Assembly: GCF_001610895.1 (NCBI RefSeq)
Contig: NZ_CP011273.1
Span: 5,270,001-5,334,000 of the forward strand
Reading direction: 5' to 3'
DNA length: 64,000 nucleotides
Source of the DNA: Planctomyces sp. SH-PL62
GTDB lineage: Bacteria > Planctomycetota > Planctomycetia > Isosphaerales > Isosphaeraceae
Shown here: in pieces, positions 21,930 to 31,097 of the stretch
Layout of the letters: every line of letters starts with the position of its first letter
Numbering within the stretch: position 1 is the first letter of the stretch
The notes under the pieces: model-generated
Told to the model about the DNA's origin: nothing
What the model saw: the letters and a program-made list of their open reading frames with translations, nothing else
The model's database searches: none
Position numbers and translations under genes: made by a program

Positions 21930-22790
21930 TCAGCGAGCCTCCCTTGCACGTCCCGAAGCCTGATCGACGCCGAAAACCCGCGTCACGAACCAATCCCCGA
22001 GCGCCGGAAACGCCCAGGCCGCCGCCCCCAGGATCCGGAACGGCCAGACCATCCGCCGAAGCACCGAAAGCCGCCGTCGAGGCCGATCCAGCAGATCGAC
22101 GACGCGACGGGCCACATCCTCCACGTCGGCCGTCATCCAGGGCGAGGGCGTCTCCACCACCGGATGCGCCGAGGCCCCCTCGCGGGCCAGTTTCCCGAAC
22201 GCCTCGGAGAACTCGGTCCGGATCGGACCCGGCTCGACCAGGCAGACGGTCACGCCGTCTCGCGCCAGCTCCCGCCGGATCGCGTCGTTCCAGTACGCGA
22301 GCCCGGCCTTGGTCGCGCCGTAGACCCCCAGGGCCGAGTTCGCCACGCAGGTGATCGCCGACCCGACGTTGATCACCGTCCCCCGCCTCGAAGTCAGCGA
22401 CGCGACCAGATGCCGGGTCAGGAGGATCGGGGCCTGGAAGTTGACGGCGATCTGTCTCGCGATGTCCTCGGCGGGCGCGTCGGCGAACAGGGTGGGCAGG
22501 CCGAGCCCGGCGTTGTTCACCAGGACGTCCACGCCCCCCAGTCGCTCGACCGCCTCGACCGCCACTCGGGCGCAGGCGTCGGGCTCGGAGAGGTCGGCCG
22601 GGATCGTCAGGACTTCGAGGGCCGGGGAATCTCGCCGCAGCTCGGCGGCGAGCGCGTCCAGGCGGTCGGCCCGCCGCGCGACCAGCACGAGCGCACGCGC
22701 CCGGCCGCGGCGCACGACCTCGCGGGCGATCGTCGCGCCCAGGCCGGCGGACGCGCCGGTGATCAGGACGACTCGACCGGCGGTCGTCAT
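21930..22790 (-). CDS. Short-chain dehydrogenase/reductase (SDR)
   Basis: A 286-residue classical SDR. The cofactor motif is TGASAGLG, with VARRAD after beta-2 suggesting NADP(H). NNAGLGLP, the catalytic serine region INVGSAI, YGATK with the Tyr-x3-Lys pair, and PGPIRTEF are all present. The last approximately 60 residues carry a hydrophobic segment (MVWPFRILGAAAWAFPALGDWF), which suggests membrane contact. It overlaps menG by 4 bp (ATGA) and is tightly followed by the prenyltransferase, so a role on a quinone or isoprenoid intermediate is attractive but unproven. Confidence 0.85.
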   Translation of the reverse strand: MTTAGRVVLITGASAGLGATIAREVVRRGRARALVLVARRADRLDALAAELRRDSPALEVLTIPADLSEPDACARVAVEAVERLGGVDVLVNNAGLGLPTLFADAPAEDIARQIAVNFQAPILLTRHLVASLTSRRGTVINVGSAITCVANSALGVYGATKAGLAYWNDAIRRELARDGVTVCLVEPGPIRTEFSEAFGKLAREGASAHPVVETPSPWMTADVEDVARRVVDLLDRPRRRLSVLRRMVWPFRILGAAAWAFPALGDWFVTRVFGVDQASGRAREAR

Positions 22791-23623
22791 GAGCGGGCGA
22801 TCGGCTTGACGCCGACGTAAAGCGTGGCGATCCCGAACGTCAGCGGGTGCATCTCCAGGTGGACCAGCCCCCGCGAGCCCATGAGATCCAGCAGGTCCTG
22901 GCCGTCGGGGAATTCCAGGACCGTCTTCGGCAGGTAGTGGTACGCGGAGTCCTGATTCGGGGCGACCGCCTGGCCGATCCGGGGGAGGACCTTGCGGAAG
23001 AACGTCATGTACAGCGGCCCCAGGATGCGTCCCCGAGGTCGGGAGAATTCCAGGACGGCCACCTTGCCCCCCGGCTTCGCCGCGCGGATCAGCTCGTCCA
23101 GCCCGGCGACGGTGTCGCGGACGTTGCGGAGGCCGAACGCCACGCTGACCACGCCGAAGGTGTCGCTGGGGACGGGCAAGTGCTGGGCGTCCCCCTCGAC
23201 GAGCGTAACGCGGCCCTCGGCCCCGGCTTTCTTCACCTTCCGTTCGCCCACCAGCAGCATCTCGCGGCAGAAATCAGCCCCGACGATCGGCGACCGGCCT
23301 TGGCCCGCCTTGTCGTACTGCAAGGCGAGGTCGGCCGTCCCGGTGCAGCAGTCGAGGACCGGCACGCCCGGCGTCGGCGGGACGGTCCGGGTGGTGAACC
23401 GTCGCCAGGAACGGTCGATGTTCAAGCTCAGCAGGTGATTCAGCAGGTCGTACCGCTTCGCGATCGACGCGAACATGCGCCGCACGCGCTGGTTCGACTT
23501 GTCCTCGGACGAAGACGAAGGCGAGGGGGCGGGAGCGGGAGCGGGGGGAGCCGTCGCGGTTTCGGGGGTGGGCACGGCGAATCGTCCGATCGGGTAGTGG
23601 CGAGTCGGTTGGTCCGGTCCCAT
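22787..23623 (-). CDS. menG: Demethylmenaquinone methyltransferase (UbiE/MenG)
   Basis: A SAM-dependent C-methyltransferase for the last step of menaquinone synthesis, about 278 residues. Diagnostic features are RVRRMFASIAKRYDLLNHLLSLNIDRSWRR (UbiE signature), the SAM motif VLDCCTGTADLAL, GDAQHLPVPSDTF and SVAFGLRNV. The N-terminal approximately 40 residues are Pro/Ser-rich and unlike the family, so the start is uncertain: ATG 23623 was taken, but GTG 23578 would give a more usual length. It is translationally coupled to the SDR. Confidence 0.92.
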   Translation of the reverse strand: MGPDQPTRHYPIGRFAVPTPETATAPPAPAPAPSPSSSSEDKSNQRVRRMFASIAKRYDLLNHLLSLNIDRSWRRFTTRTVPPTPGVPVLDCCTGTADLALQYDKAGQGRSPIVGADFCREMLLVGERKVKKAGAEGRVTLVEGDAQHLPVPSDTFGVVSVAFGLRNVRDTVAGLDELIRAAKPGGKVAVLEFSRPRGRILGPLYMTFFRKVLPRIGQAVAPNQDSAYHYLPKTVLEFPDGQDLLDLMGSRGLVHLEMHPLTFGIATLYVGVKPIARS

Positions 23624-23668
23624 TGTTGCGGCGACGGCCCGGCTCGGCAAGTCGACGCGGGGTCCGAC

Positions 23669-24562
23669 TCACGCGAGATCGGCCCAGGCCTGGGACCGGC
23701 CCGGCTTCGCCAGCTTGACCGTCTCGGGCGGCGACGGGTCGAAGGCCGGGTCGAAATAGGCTCTCACCTCGGGGCGGGTGAGGACGAGGAGCATGAGGAT
23801 GGGAAAGGCCAGCGAACCCACCGCGGTCGCGTGCCAGGTCTCGAGTTGTAGCCAGATCGCGGCCTCGACCAGATCCCCGCAGGCCATGAGGACCAGGCAC
23901 GCCCAGGCCGCGCGGCGACGCATCACGGCGAGCCCCAGGGCGATCGCCCACAAGGTCGACTGCACGAGCCCCGCCGCGACCAGCAAGGAGGTGGCGGTCC
24001 AGGCGCTCTCGCCCCGCAAGGCGACGCCCAGGCCGCGCGTCTCCATCTCCTCGATCCGGCCGTGGACCTCGCCGAAGCCGACGACGTCGACGAATTTCGC
24101 GCCCGGGGACGAGAGGAAGATCGTCCCCCCCGACGTTCCTCCGTTCCAGCCTTCCGACCCCATCCGATACCCGACCCACCCCCGGTCCCCCCGGATCAGG
24201 CCGAGATCGCCCCTTACCGATCCCTGGCCGAGGATCACGCCGTAATTCGTCCTGGGGCCCTCCCGGATCAGGTCCTTGAGCCGCCCGCCCCCCAGGACGA
24301 CGCCGCCGAGGCTCATCGCCAGGCCGATCCAGAGGACCATCGCGCCCCAGCCGGACGATCGGCCCGCGACCGGAGACTCCGCCGGCGAGCGGCCCGTTTC
24401 GCGAGCCGCGATCGCCGATGGGAAATCCAGCAGCTCGACCGTCGCCGCATCCACCCGGCTCCCGACGAGCTCGACGCGATAGGCGGCTTCCTCGTCGGAC
24501 AGGTCGTCTCCGAAGTCGAATTCGGGGTCGTAGAGCGGGTGGTCGCTGGCGGGATGGGACAT
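23669..24562 (-). CDS. Uncharacterised polytopic membrane protein
   Basis: A 297-residue protein I do not recognise. The N-terminal 70 residues are acidic and cytosolic-looking (DPEFDFGDDLSDEEAAYRVELVG). Transmembrane segments lie at about 72-93, 192-214, 218-238 and 247-262. Between the first two is an approximately 95-residue Gly-rich segment predicted outside (GQGSVRGDLGLIRGDRGW). The C-terminus has YFDPAFDPSPPE. It ends 45 bp before the chosen menG start and is probably co-transcribed with it. No function is proposed. Confidence 0.75.
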   Translation of the reverse strand: MSHPASDHPLYDPEFDFGDDLSDEEAAYRVELVGSRVDAATVELLDFPSAIAARETGRSPAESPVAGRSSGWGAMVLWIGLAMSLGGVVLGGGRLKDLIREGPRTNYGVILGQGSVRGDLGLIRGDRGWVGYRMGSEGWNGGTSGGTIFLSSPGAKFVDVVGFGEVHGRIEEMETRGLGVALRGESAWTATSLLVAAGLVQSTLWAIALGLAVMRRRAAWACLVLMACGDLVEAAIWLQLETWHATAVGSLAFPILMLLVLTRPEVRAYFDPAFDPSPPETVKLAKPGRSQAWADLA

Positions 24563-24727
24563 GCCCCGACTCCTCGGCTGGGAAGTCGAACCCCGCGGGG
24601 AAGGACGAGCGGGGAGGAAAGGACCCCGACCGAAATCTTAGCCCCGATCCTCCCGGCAATCCAGCGGCGAAATCCAGACCCGTAGACCTCTCGATCGCGG
24701 AACTGCGGAAGAAGCCGCGGAAGCCGC

Positions 24728-25774
24728 TCAGGCCGTCCACCCCAGCTCGGCGGCGGTCAGGGGGTCGACGCGAAGCTCCGAGAGCCGCTCCGAGTCCAGG
24801 CGCATGACGTCGCGACGGGTCACGGACCGGGGGGGAAAGTGGCTCAGGGGCCAGCCGTACTTGTCCTGGGCGCCGAACAGGTGCAGGATCTCATGCGCGA
24901 TCACCGCCGCGCGGGGGACGGGGGGACGGATCAGGGGCTCGGTGAAATTGGCCTGGCGAGCGTGGCAGAAGGCCAGGCTCACGCCGTCGAGTTCCGTCCG
25001 GTCCAGGGGCACGGCGTAAGATCGCCCCGCCAGCCGGAGGTGCAACAGCCAGGCGACGGTCGCGTCGGGGAGCCTCGCGGCGACCTCCTGGACGAAATCG
25101 ACGGCGTCGCGGAACCCTTGCGCCGCCGCCGCCCGGCTCATCAAGGTCAGGGCGCGAACCGTCATGTCGGCCTCGAACAGCCCGACCTCGCCCCCGCTCT
25201 GGGCGATCACCACGTCGGTCTCGGGCGTCGATTCGCCGTCGACCTGGAAATAAACGTCCGACACTCCCACTCCGACCGCCGCCCCATAATCGCCGGCCTG
25301 CTCCTCCATCCACTTCGCCGCGCGTTCGAGGGCCCCGAGGTGGCGGGCGATCTCCTCCTCGCTCCATCCCCGGCCGTCCGCGCCGACGAACAGCGAGACC
25401 AGGACGACCCGCCCCCGCAGGGGCGGACACGCGACCCGACGCCAGGGCATCGCCGGCCGTTCCGGTGCCCGATCCTCGTCGCGAAACGGCCCCAGATAGC
25501 GGAAATAGCGAGGATTCCCCGAGTTCGGCTCGTTCGGCTCCAGGCGGAGCGGGACGACCCCGAGGGTGGGGTTGACGATCGGCCCCGTCGAGGCGGGCCG
25601 CGCCGAGGCGTCTCGCGATTCCCGACGCGCCCGGAGGCCCATCCGGACCAGCTCGGCGATCAGGAGCGTCAGCCCCACGCCCAGCACGACCGCCCAGATT
25701 CTCAGGTCGACCGACTCCCCGGCGGCCCAGATGAGCGGAAGCGGGGCGAACGGGGGGGATTCGGCCGGGAGCAT
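24728..25774 (-). CDS. Membrane-anchored metzincin-like zinc protease (uncharacterised)
   Basis: A 348-residue protein with one N-terminal transmembrane helix (about 23-42), a Pro-rich linker and a large outside domain. Near the C-terminus it has HEILHLFGAQD (H294, E295, H298, D304). This is HExxHxxGxxD, the zinc motif with aspartate as third ligand known from snapalysin-type metzincins. About 20 residues later DVMRLDS could be the Met-turn. I do not recognise the rest. ATG 25774 was chosen; one at 25813 would add 13 basic residues. It is divergent from the phosphatase gene. Protease activity is inferred from the motif alone. Confidence 0.75.
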   Translation of the reverse strand: MLPAESPPFAPLPLIWAAGESVDLRIWAVVLGVGLTLLIAELVRMGLRARRESRDASARPASTGPIVNPTLGVVPLRLEPNEPNSGNPRYFRYLGPFRDEDRAPERPAMPWRRVACPPLRGRVVLVSLFVGADGRGWSEEEIARHLGALERAAKWMEEQAGDYGAAVGVGVSDVYFQVDGESTPETDVVIAQSGGEVGLFEADMTVRALTLMSRAAAAQGFRDAVDFVQEVAARLPDATVAWLLHLRLAGRSYAVPLDRTELDGVSLAFCHARQANFTEPLIRPPVPRAAVIAHEILHLFGAQDKYGWPLSHFPPRSVTRRDVMRLDSERLSELRVDPLTAAELGWTA

Positions 25775-25894
25775 ACTTCGTCTCAATCGGGGAAGGAGCG
25801 TCGGCGGCGACAAATCGCCATTTGAAGAGTCGGCCCGATGCGGTATCTATCATTCTCCAAGACCTAGCGCCAGATCCAGGAGGGACGGCGGAAC

Positions 25895-27862
25895 ATGCAC
25901 GAATGGAAGCGATGCCGAGTGTGGCTCGTTCTGCTGGCGCTGGCTTCGGCCGGCTGCCGGGACTCCGCGCCCGTCGAGAGCCTCCCGGGCGTCCGGGCCT
26001 CGCTGGACGCCGCCGGCGTACGGCTCAGCCAGATCAAGTCGGAACGCGAGTTGACCGCCGCCGCGACCCGCCAGGCCATGCTCCTCCCCTGGCTCGACCC
26101 CGCCGAACGGGACGCGCTGGGGCGCAACGCGGTCCGGTTCCGCGCCGAGGCCCCGGTGATGGTCGCCGTCGCCTCCCCCTCGGAATCGGCCCCCTTCTGG
26201 CTCGACGATCAGGGTTTCCGACGCTCAGGCCTGACGATCCACGTCGACGGTCGCCCCTGGGACGTCCGGCGCAAGACGTTCCCCGCCGGCTGGGTCGGCC
26301 TTGGCGTCAACGGCCTGGACCGCTCGCCCCAGTCCCATTATGTCGCCTTCGTCCAGGCCGCCCCCGGCCGCGATCCCCTCGACGCCTCCTCGATCGCCCT
26401 GGTCCACGACGCGGATTCGCCCTGGAAGGCGGTCCTCGCGAGCGAAGGCGTCAGCGCGACCAACGACGGGCTCCGGCCGATCCGGGAGCTGCCCGCCGAA
26501 CTCGAGGGCTCGGTCCTCCTCCAGCCCGCGCACGACCGGCGCCACGCGGCCTTGCTGGCCGGCGGACGGGTCTGGAAGACCCACTCCGTCTCGACGAACG
26601 TGCCCGACCAGACCGTCATCAGCTTCGGCGAGGATCCGACCCGGCAACTGGTCGTCGGCTGGCGGACCTCCCCGGAAGTCACGTCGAGCGTCGTCCGCAT
26701 CGCCCCGGCGAAATATCAGACGCCCGAGGACGACCCGACCTCCCCCCCCGACCTCGTCGGCACGCGGACCATCCAGGGCCAGGCCCGCCCCTTGCGGGCC
26801 GACGGCCTGCTCAACGACCCCGTCGTGCAGCGGCACGCCGTCGTGATCGACGGCCTGGAGCCGGACACGGTCTACTACTATTCCGTGGGCGACGGCTCGC
26901 CGAAGAACTGGGGCCCCTGGCGGACCGTCAAGACCGGCCCCGCCCGGCCCCGTCGGATGGAGTTCCTTTATCTGGGAGACGCCCAGACCGGCTTCGAGTC
27001 GTGGGGGAAGCTGCTCACGGCCGCCTACCGACGCCACCCCGGCATGGACTTCATCCTCCTGGCCGGCGACCTCGTCGATCGCGGCAACGAACGGACCAAC
27101 TGGGACCACTTCTTCCTCCGCGCCGCGGCGATCTTCGATCGCGTGCCGCTGATGCCCGCGGCCGGAAACCATGAGTATCTGGACCGCGGCCCCTGGCTCT
27201 ACAACTCCGTGTTCCGGCTCCCCCAGGACGGCCCCCCCGACCTGACCCCCGGCCTGGCCTACACCTTCCGGTACGGCGGCGCGTTCTTCGCGGTGCTCGA
27301 CAGCACCTCGGCCGTCATGAGCGAGACCGAGGCCCGTCGCCAGGCCGATTGGCTCGACCAGGCCCTCGCCGGCTGTCGGGAGGACTGGAAGTTCGTGATC
27401 TTCCACCACCCGATCTATCCCTCGCACCCCACCCGCGACAACCCCGTCATCCGCGACGCCTGGGTACCCGTCTTCGACCGCCACCACGTCGACATGGTCC
27501 TCCAGGGCCACGACCACGCCTACCTCCGCACCCCGCCGATGCGAAATCATCAGCGGGTCTCGACATCCGAGGAGGGGACCACCTACGTCGTGGCCGTCTC
27601 CGGCGACAAGTTCGTCGTCGACCAGCCGCAACGCGAGTACATCGAGTTCGGCCGCACCAGGACCTCCACCTACCAGACCATCGAGATCGACGAGGTCACG
27701 CGCCGCCTCACCTACCGCGCGTGGACGATCGCCGGCGAGGTCGCCGATACGTTCGTCATCGAAAAGCCCCTCCCCGACCCCCGTCGCGCCCTGGCGAAGC
27801 AGCCCCGCGACGCCGACGTCCAGCAAGTCGCCGGGACCAACGACCCCCCCAGCCCTCGCTGA
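25895..27862 (+). CDS. Purple-acid-phosphatase-like metallophosphoesterase lipoprotein
   Basis: A 655-residue secreted protein. The signal peptide ends in ASAGC, so C21 would be lipidated. After an approximately 200-residue unassigned region comes a fibronectin-like PAP N-domain (about 225-345; RQLVVGWRTSPEVTSSVVRI). The metallophosphoesterase core has the five metal motifs in order: YLGDAQT, LAGDLVDRG, GNHEY, FHHPIYPSH and LQGHDHAY. It would hydrolyse phosphate esters outside the cytoplasmic membrane. The Pho locus is 8 kb away, but no Pho-type repeat was seen upstream. Confidence 0.88.
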   Translation: MHEWKRCRVWLVLLALASAGCRDSAPVESLPGVRASLDAAGVRLSQIKSERELTAAATRQAMLLPWLDPAERDALGRNAVRFRAEAPVMVAVASPSESAPFWLDDQGFRRSGLTIHVDGRPWDVRRKTFPAGWVGLGVNGLDRSPQSHYVAFVQAAPGRDPLDASSIALVHDADSPWKAVLASEGVSATNDGLRPIRELPAELEGSVLLQPAHDRRHAALLAGGRVWKTHSVSTNVPDQTVISFGEDPTRQLVVGWRTSPEVTSSVVRIAPAKYQTPEDDPTSPPDLVGTRTIQGQARPLRADGLLNDPVVQRHAVVIDGLEPDTVYYYSVGDGSPKNWGPWRTVKTGPARPRRMEFLYLGDAQTGFESWGKLLTAAYRRHPGMDFILLAGDLVDRGNERTNWDHFFLRAAAIFDRVPLMPAAGNHEYLDRGPWLYNSVFRLPQDGPPDLTPGLAYTFRYGGAFFAVLDSTSAVMSETEARRQADWLDQALAGCREDWKFVIFHHPIYPSHPTRDNPVIRDAWVPVFDRHHVDMVLQGHDHAYLRTPPMRNHQRVSTSEEGTTYVVAVSGDKFVVDQPQREYIEFGRTRTSTYQTIEIDEVTRRLTYRAWTIAGEVADTFVIEKPLPDPRRALAKQPRDADVQQVAGTNDPPSPR

Positions 27863-28065
27863 CCTCCCGACCGTGCCGGGGATTGCCAGGCCCCGGCGCG
27901 AATCGGACGATTCTCGTCCAAATCAGGCGTTTCCCATTGGACATGAGGCCGCCAAAAGTATCCAATCCATACTGCACAGAGCCCGCAGAGCCCCGAAACC
28001 ACGCTTCGCGGCTCCTGGGAAAGCGGGTTCGGAATGTCGAGTCGTCAACGACTCGCGGAGGCAGT

Positions 28066-29768
28066 ATGAAAAGGCGCCACTTCGGTCCTGGTACGATCCT
28101 CGTCTGGGCGGTCGGGCTGCTCGGCACACCGGCATTTGGTCAACTCGCGCTCCCCGCGCCACCGAGGGCCGCCCTCCTCAACCTCACGCTGACGCCGAAC
28201 GGCTCGCAAGAACCGCCCGGCGACCGCCTGGTCGCGACGGTGCTCCTTTATCCGGGCACGGACCGGGTCGACCTGGAGGTTCGGGCGATCACGTACCCCG
28301 CCATCGCCGATCCCCAGGCCCCCGACGCCCCCCGGAAGCGCCGAGGTACCTGGACGGCCGGGGCGATGAGTTTCGCGACCCAGAAGGCCAGTTCCGATTC
28401 GCCTCGTCGGCGGTTCTCGCCGGGGGCGACGGCGTCGTGGAGGTGTCGATCGTCGTCCCACACGCGGCCCTCGACGTCGGCCCCGGGGTCGCCCAGATGT
28501 GGTATCTCCTGACGGGCCGGGTCGGCGAGGATCAGGAGTTCTCGGAGTCGTCCGTTGGAGTCTTGCCGCCGGGGCTTCGACTCGAAGCGCCGCCGATCGC
28601 GCTCGCCACCCAGACCCCGCTCGGCGCGCTTCCTCCCCTCACTCCCGCCGCCGCCCCCATCGCCCCGGGCGAGCCCCTCCCCTCTCCCCAGGCGCCGAGC
28701 AAAACCGCCCCCGCGCCCCAGGCGCCGATGTCGCCCGAGATTTTCGCGGCGGCCCCGGCCCCCCAGGCGCCGGCTTCGCCGTTCCTGGTCCTGCCCAAGC
28801 GTTCCATCCTCTTCGCCACGAATCGAACGGTTCGGGCCGCGACGGGCACCCCCTCCGAGCGGTTCGGCGACGACCTCGACGCGACCATCCGTCGCGGCTC
28901 CTGCCTGGTGAACATCCCCATCGAGAACCACGTCCAGGGATCGCTGGAACTGCCCCGGTGGTTCAATTGGAACGATCCCACGCGGTTCTTCCTGATCGAC
29001 GCCACGAACATCCTGGACGACCAGGAATTCCGCGCGATGCTTCGCGGCGGAAATTCGCGGCGGGACGTGCTGATCTACGTCCACGGCTTCAATACGCCCT
29101 TCGACTTCGCCGTGATGCGCCTGGCGCAGATCGTCCACGACATCCGCTTCGCGGGCGTCCCCGTGGCCTTCAGCTGGCCGTCGCACGGGTCGGTGTGGGA
29201 CTACGACCAGGACGAGCAGAACGCCGAGCGGAGCGTGGACGACCTGGCGGCCGTCCTGAAGGAAGCGATCGACGAGCAGGCGGCCCGCCCCGAGGCGCTG
29301 CGGGGCAAGGTCCACGTCATCGCCCACAGCCTGGGCAACCGCGTCACGCTGCGGGCGCTCGACGCGCTCGACTCCGAACTCCCCGCCGGAGAACGGCCGT
29401 TCGGCCAGCTCATCCTGGCCGCCCCCGACGTCTCGGTCGCGGAGTTCACCCAGCGGCTCCCCGCGGCGCATCGCCGTTCCGATCGGACCTCGCTCTACTT
29501 CTGCCCCGACGACAACGCGCTCCTGGCCTCGCAGGCGCGCCACCCCGGCGAGCCCCGAGCGGGCCGAGGCGTGGTCCCCGTCGACGGGCTGGACAACATC
29601 GACGCCCGCAAGGCGAACACCTCGTTCCTCGGGCACGGCTACTGGGCCGACGTGAAGCAGCTCTTGATCGACCTCCAGATGCTCATCAACCTCGGCTGGC
29701 CGCCGAATCAACGCGTGTTCACCCTCGAATCGGTCGCCGGGCCGCCCCCGTACTGGGGCCTGCGCTGA
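28066..29768 (+). CDS. Secreted DUF900 alpha/beta hydrolase, apparent frameshift near 28330
   Basis: The ATG at 28066 follows GGAGG and opens a signal peptide (MKRRHFGPGTILVWAVGLLG, cleavage after PAFG). That frame runs to DPQAPDAP, then loses sense. The downstream frame (-1) continues with RYLDGRGDEFRDPEG and stays open to 29768. One extra C in the C6 run at 28328-28333 would join them into 567 residues. The C-terminal half is a DUF900 (esterase/lipase-like) hydrolase: VLIYVHGFNTPFDF, FSWPSHGSVWDY, nucleophile HSLGN, and DNIDARK. A Pro/Ala-rich linker (about residues 180-240) joins it to an unknown N-terminal beta domain. It is either an assembly error or a real lesion. Confidence 0.75.
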
Positions 29769-29913
29769 CGTACCGAGGACGCCCGACCCCACCGTCCCGC
29801 ACGCCCCCGCCGGAGGCTTGCGACGCCCTCGGCGAAGCGGGACGATGGGGACGCCCGGCCCCCTTCGCCGGGCGGTCGCCCGGATCGAGGCTCGCGCAAC
29901 CAGGAGACGCCCC

Positions 29914-30666
29914 ATGCCGAAGCTCCACCTCGCCCTGTTCGCCGCGCTGGGATTGCTGGCGGCCTCGTCCGTCCGGGCCGAGGCGCCCGCCGACGCCGAC
30001 GGCTTCACGCCGATCTTCAACGGCAAGGACTTCACCGGCTGGACGCTCCCCGAGGGAGACGGCGGCCACTGGAAGATCGTCGACGGCGTCATCGATTACG
30101 ACGCCCAGAGCCAGGCCAAGGACGACAAGGAACTCTGGACCGAACGCGAGTTCGGCGACTTCGTCCTGAAGGTCGACTGGCGTCTCAAGGAAGCTCCTTA
30201 CATCAACAAGGGAATCCCTTACATCCTCCCGGACGGCACCCACGCGAAGGACGTCCACGGCAAGGAATTGAAGTTGGCCCTCCCGGACGCCGATTCCGGC
30301 GTCTTCCTCCGGGGCAGCGGTCGCTACCAGGCCAACATCTGGTGCTGGCCGATCGGCTCGGGCGAGATGTACGGCCTGCGGACGGACCCGTCCACCTCCC
30401 CCGAACTCCGCGCCGCCGTCACCCCCAGGCACCAGGCCGACAAGCCCGTCGGCGAGTGGAATCACTTCGAGATCACCGTGAAGGGCCAGACCGTGACGAC
30501 CGCGCTCAACGGCGTCGTCGTCATCGAAGCCGCCACCATCCCCGACCTCCCCGCGAAGGGCCGACTCGCCCTCCAGCACCACGGCGGCAAGAACGCCGCC
30601 GGCGAATGGACCGGCCCCCCCAGCCTCGTCCAGTTCAAGAACATCGCGATCAAGGAATTGAAGTAA
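29914..30666 (+). CDS. Secreted DUF1080 domain protein (3-keto-disaccharide hydrolase family)
   Basis: A 250-residue protein with signal peptide MPKLHLALFAALGLLAASSVRA and one DUF1080 jelly-roll domain: DGFTPIFNGKDFTGWTLPEG at its start, WTEREFGDFVLKVDWRLK, SGVFLRGSGRYQ, and PSLVQFKNIAIKEL at its end. This domain is hugely expanded in planctomycetes and in some members cleaves 3-keto-glycosides. It is the only domain here. It lies 145 bp downstream of the DUF900 gene and is likely a separate unit. Confidence 0.9.
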   Translation: MPKLHLALFAALGLLAASSVRAEAPADADGFTPIFNGKDFTGWTLPEGDGGHWKIVDGVIDYDAQSQAKDDKELWTEREFGDFVLKVDWRLKEAPYINKGIPYILPDGTHAKDVHGKELKLALPDADSGVFLRGSGRYQANIWCWPIGSGEMYGLRTDPSTSPELRAAVTPRHQADKPVGEWNHFEITVKGQTVTTALNGVVVIEAATIPDLPAKGRLALQHHGGKNAAGEWTGPPSLVQFKNIAIKELK

Positions 30667-31097
30667 GTCCGGAAGGATCGGACTCCCAGCGGCCCGGGGA
30701 GACGATTTCCGGCGACCGCCGCGTCGCAAGCCGCGCGAAACGTCGTATAGTTAAGCGCGACCGCGGCGCGGATTTGGTGCGCCCTGGTGGCCGCCGCAGG
30801 TTGGAATCGAGGGTGTCGGAGGCAGTCGATTCCGGCCGATCGAACCCAATCGAAGCCAACAGCGTCGGGCTCGCAAACTTCTTGCAAGTCGAACTTTAAG
30901 CCGATTTTCGACGCGTTCGCGGGACGACGGCCGAAGCCGATCGAACCCAATCCGGCGGCCCGGGCGACGGGGCCGAATTCGTGCGGATTGACAGCGTCGG
31001 GCGGGCGTCGGATAGTGAATCCGCGGGGCGGATCGTTCGGTCGAGATCACATCGGAAATTCCGGCGGCCCTGGGCGAGCCAGGCGGGGGAGCGTTTC
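30667..31097. other. 431-bp intergenic region with two diverged direct repeats
   Basis: No gene is supported here. A 17-nt sequence (GCCGATCGAACCCAATC) occurs at 30835-30851 and again at 30936-30952. A 12-nt sequence (ACAGCGTCGGGC) occurs at 30859-30870 and 30991-31002, in the same order, so a segment of about 100-130 bp appears to have been duplicated and diverged. TATAGT at 30746-30751 is a possible -10 for the exbB operon, with a poor -35. Confidence 0.45.

Noticed and set aside
28320-28340. Programmed -1 ribosomal frameshifting in the DUF900 gene
   Set aside because: The in-frame codons around the C6 run do not form an X XXY YYZ heptamer. Two other nearby genes show similar single-base lesions in G/C runs, so an indel is the simpler reading.
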